64,000 nucleotides of DNA from Trichostrongylus colubriformis (taxonomy: Eukaryota > Nematoda > Chromadorea > Rhabditida > Trichostrongylidae), in the NCBI GenBank assembly GCA_963978905.1, contig OZ022259.1, positions 33,476,343-33,540,342 on the forward strand, given 5' to 3'. The stretch's first letter is position 1; each line of letters begins with the position of its first letter. The notes beneath the pieces are model-generated. The model did no database searches. It had not been told where the DNA came from and saw only the letters and a program-made list of their open reading frames with translations. This document shows, in pieces, positions 45,201 through 57,192 of this stretch. A program made the position numbers and the translations under genes.

Positions 45201-48200
45201 TCGAAGACGAAAACCGCGGTTGGTGGAGCGTACACGGCGTAGAGTACTGGGAGCTGCTCGATGAAGGTACCACAGTATCCGCCGACGTCTACGTTCGTCA
45301 ATTACGAGAATTGAAGGCCAATGTCCAAAGTTCGCTACGGCGGCGGTCACATGTCAAGTACTTCCAGCACGACAACGTGTCTACTTCCACAGACCGCACT
45401 TCGCAAGATCGACCAAGGCCGAGCTGCTGTCGTACAGTTGGACCGTACTTCTATACCCACCGTACTCCCCAGACCTGGCCCCTTCAGATTTCCACCTTTT
45501 CTCCCACAGCCAACGCCACCTGGACGGCCAACACTTCAAAACTCGCGACGAGGTCAAGGCGGCACTCGGCAACTTCTTCGAGCTCCAGCTTCCGGCCTTC
45601 TGGAGCAAGGGCATCCATGATCTGTCTATACCGTGGCAGAAGGTCATCGATAAAGATGGAGTATATTTCAAGTGAATCCCTGTTGTCGTAAAAAAGTTGT
45701 ACGACAATGATTAAAATTGGTCAATTTGTCCGATTTATTATGAATCAACCTAATACTTGAAATTTTCGAGAATGAACTCGTCATTAAGGTTTCACAGGGT
45801 TAGAACCGAGTTGTTTGAAAGTCTTTTCTTCCGCTTACCATTAGAGGATAAGTTCAATATGGCGTTCCAGCTATTGGCAATAATATAGCGGTTGCAGCCG
45901 GCATCCTCGAATGTTCTGGTTGTGATCGAATCGAAAGCTCCCTGATCCACAGGACCATCTTTGAAGTAAAGCAGAGGAGCAGATGCGGCCCAAGCACTAT
46001 AAAAACGGATTATCCCTTGATGAAAAAAGGCTCCATGGGGAGCGTTTAGTGTCGACTCAGGACATTGTGGCGCAAAATTGCCTTTGTCCGCGTGCGGCGC
46101 GTCGCAGTTCTGTGAGATGCTGTATCCTGACACAACACTACACTCTTTCCACTAGTTATTCTTACCCGGTAATGATATGCGGATATTTCATCCGAAACCA
46201 TGCTGACAACATTCCTCCGTAGGATCCTCCAAAAGCTATCACTGGCGCATTCTTGGGGTACGTGAATCCCAATGAATTGTTAGGAGTCTAGAGAAAAAAG
46301 TAAATATACGAGGAATAGGGAGAAATAAAAAATCAGCTACGTGTTTGTAGGATTTTCGATTGTGCTTCATTGCTTTCTCTGTTAATCATTCCTTACCGAT
46401 CAAACGACTGCACTGCGTGGACGCAGTGCAGTCGTTTGTATTAGATTGTCTCAAAAGTCTTGTAGGATTTTTTCGATCATCACTTTTTTTTTCGTCCAAC
46501 AAACAACAATTAGGCAACAACGTATTGACCATTGTTATCGGCAACCCTCTGCCACTTTATAGGAAAAAATCGTTGATTCCCTCCTACCAGAACTCTGGGT
46601 TCTGAGAGTCGAAGAAGTCAGCGATCGCCTTCGCAAGCAAGTCATAATCAACGAATTGTCTCTTGGCCAGGAAGGATTCGAGAGGATGGGTAAGGTGATA
46701 GCCAGAAGGGGCAATGTCTGGAGACAACGGCGGGTGGGGCAGCACATCCCAGCCGAGCTCTTATAACTTGGCCTGGGTACTTTTCGCGAAATGGGAGCGA
46801 AATGGGAGCGCGCGCCGTCATGAAGAAGGGTGACCGCGGACCTTTTCCGGCACTTTCCTCGAACAGCGACGGCGAGCTGCTGGAGCTGGTGGGTGCATAC
46901 GGGAGCGGTGACTTTCTCGTCTTGTATCAGCACCTCGCGGAGAAGCATTCCTTCCTCGTCCCAGAACCAGCACAGTCCCAAGCGTGGTTTGTCTTTTATG
47001 TCAATCTCGCCGTTGCTGAAGCTGATGAGCCAGCGGCGCACGATCTCGTAGCTCACACATCCCTTGCCCAATGCAGCGCTGATGGAGTGGCAAGCTTCTG
47101 TCGTTTTGATGCCGCAAGACCGCTCATAGTAGATGACACCGCGAGTTGGATGGGTATCGACTACGGGCATTGTAGCTCTCTCCACGGAGTCTGGTGGGTC
47201 AGTGTACATTTTGTTAGAAAGCCCAGAGAACCTTCTACCATATTCCTGAACCGCCTGGACCTGCCTCGAAGTGAACAAGAGTTACTGGTTTTTTTGGAAA
47301 AATACTACAAGACTTTTGGGACAACCTGACAAAATGAAGTAGCATGAGTATTGATCGGGCTAACGCTCATCGATTGCTAACTCTGAACACAGTGGTGTCC
47401 ACTTCGCCACTTACACGATCCATACCTTGCTCTCGGAATAGCTGATTCAAAGGGCTGAGGTCTGTGTACACATTCATTTGCCTATTTGGCTATAGCACGC
47501 CGAAATGTGATCTTATTTTTGAATTTTCAATTTGAAAGCACCGAATGAATCGTTATTTTTTTTCTTTCAATCGCGGGCGGTCTAGTCTTTGCAGACATAA
47601 CTGATGCTAGAAATAGGCCAGTTAAAGTGCTGGTGCTTTTTTCGACTTTAGATAATTTTATGAACCTCACTAAAGGCTTTGATATATACCATGTACTTCT
47701 ATACTATGTGTTCCTTACAGTGCGAATGATGTGAAGTTACCTTCAGCTCATAAATAAGGGCGGCATAATCAGCCAGAGCCTGTTCTGATGTCAAATATCC
47801 CATGTTCTTGATGGACTGAAATTTTTGAGTTTAGGAACCTTAGCGAGAGATCGCAAGGTGGCATCAACTTACTGCATAAGATTGGTTACCAAATGGTTGC
47901 GTAGCCCCATAGAATCGGTGCTCAGCAAAGATAATGGCAGCATTGTATCTGGGTGCCAGGTCCCACATCATTCCCTGACCAGTATAGCTTGAGTGATTTG
48001 TGATAACGGTTTAATAAAACCTGAAGTGCATAACTAACCGTGGCCGTTACAAAGCCTTCGATATCACCCTCGTTTCCCGTGTAGAAGAAGATTGGTCCTC
48101 CGGTTTTGTAATAAGTGTTATTCCATAGCCATCTGAAGAACATCGGTGGTAATTCAGGACTATTGCGAAATACATCGTTATCTTTGATATCACCAAACAT

Positions 48201-49472
48201 CTAAAGATATCTTTGACTATCACCAAACATATTAAGAAGTACAGAATAGGTATAATCCGAAGAATCTCCGGATGCACACTCTATGCTGACCAGAAGATAT
48301 TTCGATTTCCATTTGTTGCGGGTGCTAGGTACATGCCACAGTATGCTCTCACCAAAGGCAATCAAGATGCCGCCCCCCCCCCCCCCCCCACTTCTATGGG
48401 GAGGCATGTACGTTCAAAAACCAGCCATATAGGTTCGCATAAACAGTCGATATAAACTATGTAGGAACCTAAGAGTAGGGCAAATGTGGAAGTGGGCGGG
48501 TATATATACTTACTGGGTGGAGGATAAGTTCCCGCGAATATCTTGTTCTCTTTTACATTGTTCCCTTAATCTTTTGACAAAGCTCAGACAAATTGTCGAT
48601 AGAGCTTTTTTCTGCTCTACAAATGGTACTATTTGTTTTTCAATTTCTTCGATTGCCTAATATTTACGAGGTTTGAAAATGAAGTAAGCTGAAGGCAAAA
48701 ATTGGCACTCCCGACACTTCGTCTTCCTCGTCTGCCATCGGGATCAAAAAATATGTGTGCATATTATTCGAGGATTCCTAGAGGTAGTATTTGACACGAT
48801 CGGAGGGTGGGGGGTCGTACTTTCAAAGGTCAGCGGTAACCACTAAAATCTAAATTTTCAATAGGCAGATGAGAAGCCAAGAGTACCTTACCACAAATCC
48901 GTGCGACGAAGTAAAATAAAAAATTTTCCGCCGCAGGAGAGGACACATGTATAGCAATAAAACTCATTGCAACTATGCAATCCGGCAACAGTAACTGGTG
49001 TTGTAGCGGTCAAAAAAAAGGGGGGGGGGGGTCGTATTTCGTCGCCACAGAGGGGGAGTCGTACTGAAGCGGCTATTTTCCTCGGTACCCGGGAATGCCC
49101 TGAGGGCAGCGATATACACTAGAGGAGGGCCACGACAGCAGTTCACGAAGGAATTATAAAGGCTGTAATTATCAAAAATTGACTAATAAACATTCATTGC
49201 AAATTAAGAAGTTGTCCATTTTCTTGGAATACCCACTTACTCTGAGTCCAAGAATGAATCACTCACTTCATTGGAAACGTGGTTGTGTCTGAATAGGTGA
49301 AGTGATCCAGTTTCACGTCAAACCATTTTACAACCCAGGGATTATTCGTAGCGTCCGCTCTTGTCTTCTCACTGAATTTTGCAACAGGGTCCACAAATCT
49401 TCTGGTACTGACAACGGCCACGAGGCACAGGCACACAGCCAGGGTCTTCATTAACTGCAATAAGGTTTTCAT
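39247..49472 (-). CDS. S28 serine carboxypeptidase (Pro-X carboxypeptidase-like) with hydrophobic C-terminal tail
   Basis: Twelve exons on the minus strand: 49267-49472, 48039-48132, 47873-47974, 47741-47815, 46166-46287, 45839-45996, 44559-44737, 44265-44456, 42171-42292, 41201-41325, 40687-40855 and 39247-39462 (stop). All joins keep phase except 42171/41325, where a short exon is missing from the model. About 590 residues in all. Exon 1 gives a signal peptide ([14 protein letters not shown]), then the S28 landmarks: [23 protein letters not shown], catalytic Ser in [36 protein letters not shown], catalytic Asp in [10 protein letters not shown] and His in [10 protein letters not shown]. Sequons include WNNTYY, YNTSG, FNWTE and LNLSS. 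The family removes residues after proline in lysosomes, at membranes or secreted; in gut-feeding nematodes related enzymes occur in the intestine. The last exon ends [14 protein letters not shown], suggesting a GPI or membrane anchor. Introns are full of mobile elements. Confidence 0.95.
43059..43563. mobile_element. Tc1-like MITE (505 bp) in S28 intron 8
   Basis: Inverted termini CAGTAGCGCTCAAAAGTATT and its complement (ending TTTGAGCGCTACTG) are flanked by TA on both sides. A 146-codon minus frame inside has no transposase motifs. A second copy lies inverted at 57,193-57,695. Confidence 0.85.
43595..44050. mobile_element. TTAA-type MITE, copy 3, in S28 intron 8
   Basis: The right end reads GTCGTGTGCCT followed by TTAA (44,051-44,054). 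The left end is decayed (TCAA at 43,591-43,594, then AGTCACACCACGCGATAATC). The arms of about 160 bp are diverged inverted copies (for example GCTGCACCCTGGTTGCGG near 43,668 and its partner near 43,970). Confidence 0.7.
44852..45755 (+). mobile_element. Degenerate mariner (about 0.9 kb) in S28 intron 6
   Basis: Termini TTAGGTTGATTCATAATAAA and its inverted copy at 45,722-45,755 are flanked by TA. The plus strand retains an N-terminal transposase piece ([14 protein letters not shown] near 45,020) and a C-terminal piece with [16 protein letters not shown] (about 45,455-45,505) and [13 protein letters not shown] frameshift and a deletion remove much of the catalytic core, so it is not autonomous. 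Confidence 0.85.
46401..46438. repeat. Perfect 38-bp palindrome beside the mariner end
   Basis: Two 18-base arms (CAAACGACTGCACTGCGT and its complement) with a GG centre end two bases before the mariner remnant at 46,441. Confidence 0.95.
46441..47329 (-). mobile_element. Internally deleted mariner remnant in S28 intron 4
   Basis: Termini TTAGATTGTCTCAAAAGTCT (left) and, inverted, TCAGGTTGTCCCAAAAGTCT (right), with TA on the left flank only. The minus strand retains an N-terminal helix-turn-helix-like segment ([17 protein letters not shown]) and C-terminal pieces ([25 protein letters not shown]). The catalytic Asp expected in the last motif is Gly, and the middle is deleted. Confidence 0.85.
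48371..48389 (+). repeat. C-tract in S28 intron 1
   Basis: A near-uninterrupted run of C occurs between CATCTAAAGATATC-type duplicated sequence and the repeat at 48,790. Its length may be unreliable in the assembly. Confidence 0.8.
48790..49110 (+). repeat. Dispersed repeat, copy 2, in S28 intron 1
   Basis: Homologous to 35,560-35,885 in the same orientation. It includes an A/G tract (about 49,009-49,031) where the two copies differ in length. Confidence 0.7.
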
Positions 49473-49474
49473 TG

Positions 49475-49485
49475 CCTAGAAATGT
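49475..49485 (-). promoter_or_regulatory. Probable trans-splice acceptor of the S28 gene
   Basis: On the minus strand ATTTCTAG lies three bases before the first ATG (49,472). A second acceptor-like TTATTGCAG sits inside the coding start, ahead of a second in-frame ATG seven codons on. Either start leaves the signal peptide intact. Use for SL addition is inferred. Confidence 0.45.
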
Positions 49486-50269
49486 GATGAAAATCGAACA
49501 TCCGAAAGTACCGAGGTCTGTCCACAATAAGCCTCATGACGATTACTGAAAACCATCAAAAAATAATCAATAGAAGAAGCTTCAGTACTAGCGATTTACT
49601 GGAGGCCACTGCAGCGAGACTTAAAATTGTGAAAAGTTACGGTAGCGGCCAAACAGTATGTTGTGAGAAATGGAGCACCTATGAGTGTACTGATTGCAGG
49701 TGAAGGTACATAGGCAAAAGAAGTGGTGACGATGTAATACTGAGACTGAGAAGAGGAAGTGGAGCCCGATAAGAAGGGTACTGATAACAGACATTAAGAA
49801 CAATAGGGCCCACTTACGATCGCCGACATTACGTTGATGTCCACCGAATCGAAAATCGTGCTTGAATGACCAGTGTTCTTAGGAATACCAACAAGAACAT
49901 GAAATCAGAACAGGGTCACGTGGAAAGGCAGCGAAATCCCAAAAAGTTCGCTCATCTCCTTATGGCCTAAATCCTCCATGAGAGTCCTCGTGAGTTGCTT
50001 TCAACTCATAAGAAGGGTGTCGCTGCAGTACGACGGCAGCACTCACTACATATCGACCGATACGAGACAGAAACAACGCAGGTGCTAGTATCCTTGGCGT
50101 AGTTTAGGGTTTTTCAGTTGAGTAAGGTTCTCGGTGTTTTTAGGTCACGGCCTCATTGGCATCGTCGTATTTTTTGATGCAGAGGCTCAGAGAGTCTTAA
50201 AGAACATTAAGCTACAGAGCGCCAGATTTACCCTATCGCCGTCCTACACAAATTTCATAAAAATTCTTG

Positions 50270-50570
50270 GATTACCGAGAATTTGACCAAATTTCGGATA
50301 AATTATTGGCCTATCCAGTTTGGTCCTCTGAACACGGAAATCGCTCTGGCTCTGCGGGCGAATGTTTGGCTCGCGTGCTACGAGCTTCCAATCCTACCAT
50401 ATAACATATATTTTTTTCACAAAATCTCCCATAGCTCCGCTCAGAGAGCTATTCTACAAGTTTGGAATGCAGGTTCGAGATTAGCGTCTGAAAACACGAT
50501 ACGTCGGTCCATATGTATCCCTTTTCGAATGGCCAGTTCAACCTCGGGTCCTTCCCTTGTTAAATTGCAG
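50270..50570 (+). repeat. Solo arm of the 61.5-62.6 kb inverted-repeat element
   Basis: It contains CATATGTATCCCTTTTCGAATGG and GGGTCCTTCCCTTGT, matching 62,418-62,555 directly and 61,544-61,850 inverted. Confidence 0.7.
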
Positions 50571-51494
50571 AATTCGTACAAGGCCAAGAAAGCAATCATC
50601 AGACGAGAAAGTATGTACGGCAGCGTATTATTATCAGTGGGACCGCAATGGTGTTTCCTTCGACTGAGAAGAGAAAATGATGCAGATGTCTGATATGTGA
50701 ATGCCTTTTCACATTGTCAGACTACTTCTAAAAAGTGGCAGTGATAGGGTTCAAAGTCTCGGCGAGTTTCGAAAGAAGCGTGAATCACTGCATCAGTAAA
50801 GATAGCATGCGAACGAGTCATAACCGTGATATGACAATATAATGGTTGGTCACAGTTTTTTGAACATTTCATATCAGTTGATTTCGGATTACTCAGGCAA
50901 CCATAGGGGTTATGGTGTATACGTATAATTCTTCCACATTTCTTCCATAAAATTTTATTATCTGTCATATCTGTCTGTCCTAGATTACTCAAGTAATGAC
51001 TCATGGCGAATATGTGGTTTTTGCCACAAAAGGCTTTGTTTGTTCAATTGGTTTCATTTTATGTAAAGCAAACAGAATGCAGCACGAGACAGTTTCTGCA
51101 TTCATTTCGCTAGAACTTTGTGAACTGTAGGTGGTTGATCACTGTGCTGCTTTCAAGCATTCTGGAAGAATTTCGAATTTTCCGGCTGAGCCACCGAGTA
51201 GTCACGTTGTATATGTACACTTTTACTGACAAAAGAAGGCCAATAGATCAGCCTTTGTGAGTAAGAGGCCATTCTCAATAAGGTGCACATCGCTGTACGC
51301 CTCGAGAAGCTGAATTCAAATCTGCTCACCCTTTCTTTGAAAACAAGTATTGTTTTCATGTTCATGAAGGCGAATAACAAATGGAGACTAGATCCTAGTC
51401 CAATCGATGTTCTGACTGAAATGAAAGGGAATAAATTAAGAAAGGGTCAAAGTAAGGAATAAAGTCATTTCCCTGTAAGTAATGACACATACTA

Positions 51495-52811
51495 TTAGGT
51501 GGTTGCAAAATTAATTTCGGTTTCAAGGTATGTATAAATAAGTAGATTTTTTACCCTGAACTATCCCATCCCAAGGAACGCCAGGCATACCATTTGGTGG
51601 GTTTTTTCTGCTCTTTCAGAAACTTCTATGAATGTCGCTCTAAGTTTTCCAGCCGGCCTTTTCCAGGGCTGCGTATAATCATGAACCGACGCGACTATCG
51701 AGTCATCATGCTTTATGAGTTTAAATTGGAACACTCCGCAGCGGAGGCAGCTCGTAATCTCAGCAGTGTTTTTGGGACGAATTGTCCTTGCGAACGAACA
51801 GTGGAGCTCTGGTTCAAAAAATTTGCTTCTGGCGATTTTGATCTCGAAGAGAAGTCGGGTCGCGGCCGCAGGTCATCGCTTAATGATCAAGATTTAAGGA
51901 GAGCCGTCGAAGCAAACCGGAGACGAATACTCGTACGTTAGCAGAAGACCTAGGCGTACATTATTCTACAGTGGCCAGACATTTGCTGACAATCGGCAAG
52001 GTGAAGAAGATGTCGAAGTGGGTGCCTCATGACCTGACCGATGAGCAGCGTCTGGCACGTTTCGACACCTGCTCTAATCTCCTAGTTCGCCATAAAAATG
52101 AGCCACTTGTAAAACGTATTATAACTGTAGATGAAAAATGGGTTCTTTATGATAACAGGAAGCGGGGATTAGTCTGGGTAGATAAGGATGCTCCTCCAAA
52201 AACTTTTCCTAAACCCGACCTTCATCCTAAAAAGGTTATGATCACTGTGTGGTGGTGTTGTAAAGGTGTAATCCATTACAGTTTCTTGCAACCTGGTCAG
52301 CCAGTCACAGCAGAGTCTTACTGTTGTGATCTGGAGCAAATGTATAGAAAGTTGCAAAAATTGTGGCCGGCGGTGGTGAATAGAGGAGGGCCGATCCTGT
52401 TGTAGGACAACGCAAGGCCACACACCTCACAAATCACTCGGCAAAAATTGACCCACTTGGGTATAGAAGTTCTCCCTCACCCAGCGTATTCTTCCGACCT
52501 TTCCCCAACAGACTATCACTTTTTTCGAGCCCTCAATTCTCATCTGCGTCAGAAACAATTTACTAATTTAGACGATGTTGAATGTGCCTTCCTTGACTTC
52601 GTTGATTCTCGTGATAGTAGTTTTTATAGTGAAGGCTTAGATTTATTGCCTGTTCGTTGGCAAAAGTGTGTAGATTCTGATGGTTTTTACTTCGATTAAT
52701 AAACTTGTGTTTAAGCTGAGTTATAGTAGTTTGAAGTAGTTATAGCTGAGTAGTTATGGCTGAGTTTGAAGTATGCGGTCCATTTCCGAAATTAATATTG
52801 CAACAAACTAA
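51495..52811 (+). mobile_element. Near-full-length mariner (1.32 kb), inactivated
   Basis: Termini TTAGGTGGTTGCAAAATTAA and, inverted, TTAGTTTGTTGCAATATTAA, flanked by TA on both sides. The transposase frame starts at about 51,681 (MNRRDYRVIMLYEFK), has a helix-turn-helix region (LWFKKFASGDFDLEEK) and the catalytic motifs ITVDEKW, DNARPH and SSDLSPTDYHFF. The second and third Asp are separated by 34 residues (DD34D). A one-base shift near 51,915 and a stop codon at 52,402 just before the second Asp break it. Otherwise it is well preserved, suggesting a fairly recent loss. Confidence 0.95.
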
Positions 52812-55800
52812 TAGTTCTCAATCAAACAATTGGCATAAATAGATATGTGCTCTGATTATTATAGACTACCACATCGCTTTCTGCTGAACTTCTTCGACTG
52901 TTTGATATTAAAAGAATACGCACAAACCTCTCGCGGCAACTCTCGTCTGAAAACTGTGGAACTTAGTAATTGCCAATACAAAGCCCTTAAAGAACTGCGG
53001 CTCTCAGTTATGTATGTTTATCGTAGGAACAAACATGGAATGAAGCCTACAATTTGATAAGCTCTCCTCGTATTTGAGATTTTCAAAAACTCGTTTTGAA
53101 AACGCACGTGAAAATTAGCGGGGACGAGCTGTCACCGTATGTATACCTTATTATAAGGCTTACCTCCTCCACCAGTGGAAAAAGAAAAACGTCAGTTTCG
53201 TACGTGTTCGAAGTTTTTGAACATTTCCGAAATCTTCGTGCATGATCGCAATGAAACTATAAGACCCTGCCAAAAACCATCACACCTATGCCTGTTGGAA
53301 AAGAGATGTGTATACATATGTAATGAAGGAGGAGCTACCGAGCTACAACACTTTTCTGTTATTCATCCTTGTAAAGCCATACCATGCACCACATTTTCAT
53401 GCAGTATATCTCCTAGTCCGTTTAAGCGTTCTTTTTTCGAGTGGCATACTCTGACCCTCAGCCCTCAAGGTGCTCTCTGCTCCAAGTAGCCATTCATCTA
53501 ATGCTTTCCCAGATAGGTCCTATCTCTTCTGCTACTTGTTTTTCTTTGTGTTCTTTGCTGTGTTCTTTTTTCTTTTTTCTTGGAACACTCTTCTTGTTTA
53601 AACTCCCCTTGATTACGGCATGTCGCTTGACATATCAAATAAATAGAAATAAATAAATTTTCCCATTTTGTGATGTCGCGGTATCTCACCCCACAAGCGA
53701 AGGCGTATCATTACTTCAAAAAATCTCAATGTTTTCAAAACGTATGAACAGTGCGACATCGTAAAGCCCAGAATCGCAAAATAGCGGAATCGCAGCATCG
53801 CGAATCATAGAATCGCAAATTCACGAAGTCTGACGTCAACTCTAAATGGCTTTTGAATCAGTTTTTCAGAAACTGATATGTAGAACTCCATAGGTAAATT
53901 CCATGTACGAAATGCGTTTCGACTGACAGAATGACGTGACCAGTGACTGACTGCTGATAACCTGAGCCACATGATATCGCGTTGGCTCCTGGCGCACCAC
54001 ACCCGGAAAAACCATGGACAAAGTTTGTGGAACGAGAATCAACACAACAATTTGGCAAGAAAGCCGTGCAGCTTAAACACATCATTCTTTTCTACGAACC
54101 TGTCTTCAAGTTAGTCTAGTTACTTGCACTAATTAGTAATCGCTATAACAATAACCCTCCATGCCAATGAACCTTTATCCTTCCAATTTAATCAGTTGTT
54201 TCTGGACTGGAAAGATGAAGATAGAGAATCATACATCAGCAGTGCGAGTCATTTTAGGCTGAAAAATCAGTGCTTTGGAAACCTGAAAACAAATTGTGAT
54301 CGTGGTTGATAATGCTTCCAAAATCGCGCTTCTCGGCAACGTATGTCTTCTTTTAGGTGTTCCTTATTGGTTGTCTATTTGTTTGTTTGCCTGTTGGCAT
54401 ACTGTCTCGATGATGTTGTCACAGCTGCACGTCCATGTCGGTTACAAAAATCTCAGACTTTCGTGGATGTCTGATCGCTCGTGAGCAATATGTGGCTTAC
54501 ATCTCCACTCCTGAGAGAGGAAGAAAATGGGAAACTGATTGCTGGTCCTTCACTGCACTTTATTTTTTATATTTTGAATCTATTTCTCTTTCTTTTACTT
54601 TTTTTTACTTCGGTTCCCAGCCAGAGATTTCATCATACCGGAACAACTAACCATACATAAGACCTGTCTGTAGTTCTCAACATGCAACACCGACGCTGTA
54701 TTGGGCTACTTTATCAGAATAAGGGGAAATTTTCGGCAGTATTGCTCGTTGTTAATGTTGTGCGATAAAATGCAGGTTTCGTCGCGCATCAAATCAGACT
54801 GGCTGCCCTGTTGTGCTCCTCTCTCGGATGTGTAAAGAATTACCTTCCTGAATCGCTTCGTGGGGGATTTCAAAAGGTTTACCATTCAATAGGACAGATA
54901 CAGCACTCACTGGGTCGAAAACTAAAAAAGCGATTTTACTTTACAATTTTGTCCATGGTCACGAAGCAGGCAGGCACAAATGATAACAGAGCATGGGAAG
55001 TCACGTATCGAATAAAAACGTTTGCCCCCGTTTTCCGAAGCTCCGAAGTTTGAATCAGTTGCTCGAAGTTTTGGTTGATCAAGGCGCTCTAATGGAAGCA
55101 GCAAGGAGAGATCCACATCCATGTTTTAGGAGATCGTTGATAGTTCTCGGCCTTTCCCGTACAGGTTTCTTGACCATTATAAGTGAGCTGGCTTCGTCAA
55201 AAGGTGTACAAATGGGTGCCGTGCCACCTCGGGCAGCGTTCATACCTCGAGATACCGGCGCCAGGGCGTGGCCAAGTGTGTAGACTGATGTCAAATATTC
55301 GCGCGGCGAGCGGCGCCGCGGATTTTGTCGTGCGTGGTCGTGTACATTGCGTACACTCCCTTTGAAGTTTTACGCCATAATTAATTATCTCTCAATTAGG
55401 ATTGTTATAATGTAATGCTATCGTTTCTCTCACATCTTATTTACTACTTTGTCTTTTTAGAGCCCAAAGTTATTGTTTTAGATGATGACGAGATAAACAG
55501 CTATTTCTTAGAGGACCTCCATGGTATCAAACCCTTGCGTTCTAAGCGGAATTTCAACCGACCACGGTGAATTATGCCGATGGCGCAGCGATTGCGACGT
55601 CGCAAAGCGAAAATTCAACATAAGTCTACACACCCGGCGTATCTGCGTGGCTCTGCGCCTACGTTTTTGCCACCCTGTCTTACTGCCCATGAAAGCAACC
55701 TTGCCCTGCCGGTGCCAATTATGAACGCCGCCCAACATTTCGCATAATCATTCCGACATATCTTCGTACAGGAATCAAACGAGTGACAGACTGGAGCTCT

Positions 55801-56365
55801 CTCGTCTGTAATACCTGTCCCTAACTAACCCTGGTTTTTCCAGACCTGTGAACAGCTCGTTGAAGAGCGGAGTGTTTGGAAAACATGATGTCTTGAAGCC
55901 CATTTACCACGACCTCGCACAATCCTACGTGCAGGGAGTCAACTACTATAGATAGAGACCAGGAAGGAGCCTTTCGGCCTACTATGGACGCCTGCAGTTC
56001 ATTCAGTTGCTGCCGTATCACACACGTCGCATCGCCAAGGCATCGACTGTATAAACCCATTGGATTTCGCAATCATAGACACCTTTTTTCTTCCTCTATC
56101 GCTTGTTTCCTCCTTTCTTTCTCTTTTGCTTGTTCCTTCTTTCTTACTCCTTCGCTTGTTTCCTTCGTAGTTTCACCTTATCATGAGTGAATGAAATACG
56201 CCCTACGAGACAATGAATGACATCTTGTACAGAGAAAGATGCGGATAGATGCCACAACGTTGCGTTTTTGAATCCGATGCTTCTAACTTCGAATGTCCGT
56301 TTCAAAGCGATCATTTCTTCCCGTTCCCATTCTCTCCCTACCCCTTCCAGTTCCCTTAAGATGTA
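52812..56365. other. Gene-poor stretch
   Basis: A GC-rich block at about 55,505-55,740 shares the character of 39,540-39,690 (CGCAGAG/GCGTGGCT-rich) but alignment is weak. No supported gene. Confidence 0.35.
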
Positions 56366-57190
56366 TTGGGTCATTCCATAAGTAGTGTCGTTTTTTTCTA
56401 GCATAAATTTTTCCTATGAAATTACAGGTTTTTGCAGCATGTCACATATCATTTGATAGAGGTTTTCCTGCTCTACAAAATGTCATGTTTAGTTCCTGAG
56501 TTAGTTAGAATGGGGCCGACATTTAGAAAATTTTTTCTTTCAAACTCCTTGCTTAGAATGGTTTTATGAACCACTTCGAAGAACTTTTTCTGCTGTATCG
56601 AAAACATCTTTTTAGCTTGTTTTGGCTGCGATTCAGATTGAGTTTTAATACCATGTGATAGGGGTCCAGTGGCCACTTTTCACGATTTATTTTTTCCATG
56701 AGAATGTTAAGGAATCCGGTCAATGGTATTCTCCTGTTCCTACCCACCACCTGTTCTTAACAATTCACCACTCAATCCCTTGATTGGTTGAAAAAATTGT
56801 CTTGCCTTTGTTCGAAGAAATGGTCTAAAATCACCGAATTGTGGCGGAAAAACTAAATGTGGAAAAAGAGCGACGTGACCTCTTAAGCAACTCACTGGTG
56901 GAACTTGCAGGAGAGGTCGGGGCTAAGTACGGAATACATGATTGGTTAATTTCCCTCAAGCAAAATGTAGCGTTTTAATTGATTGCCGGTTTGGCCAATT
57001 TTCGACTGCTGGACCTACCTCTTTGCCAGCCTAAATGTCGGCGCCATTGTAACATACTCGAAAACTGAGTACGTCACTTTGTAGAGCAGAAAATTTACTT
57101 CCGAAAGATATAAGATATGCTGCAAAACTTGTGATTTTATGGCAAAAATTTTTGCTGGAAAAAAACGACACTACTTATGGAATGACCCAA
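56366..57190. mobile_element. Mariner-like TIR element (825 bp), no intact transposase
   Basis: Termini TTGGGTCATTCCATAAGTAG and its inverted copy match over about 45 bases, with TA at 56,364-56,365 and 57,191-57,192. Interior frames (56,473-56,750, minus) have no catalytic motif. Confidence 0.85.
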
Positions 57191-57192
57191 TA

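Larger units (their letters stand above)
49473..51494. other. Upstream region of the S28 gene
   Basis: The promoter of the S28 gene should lie here. The only recognisable content is the repeat at 50,270-50,570. Confidence 0.4.

Noticed and set aside
45311..45707. Plus and minus frames of 99-126 codons in S28 intron 6
   Set aside because: These are out-of-frame readings of the degenerate mariner; the transposase motifs lie in a third frame.
46802..47329. 175-codon plus frame
   Set aside because: Antisense to the mariner remnant whose transposase motifs are on the minus strand.
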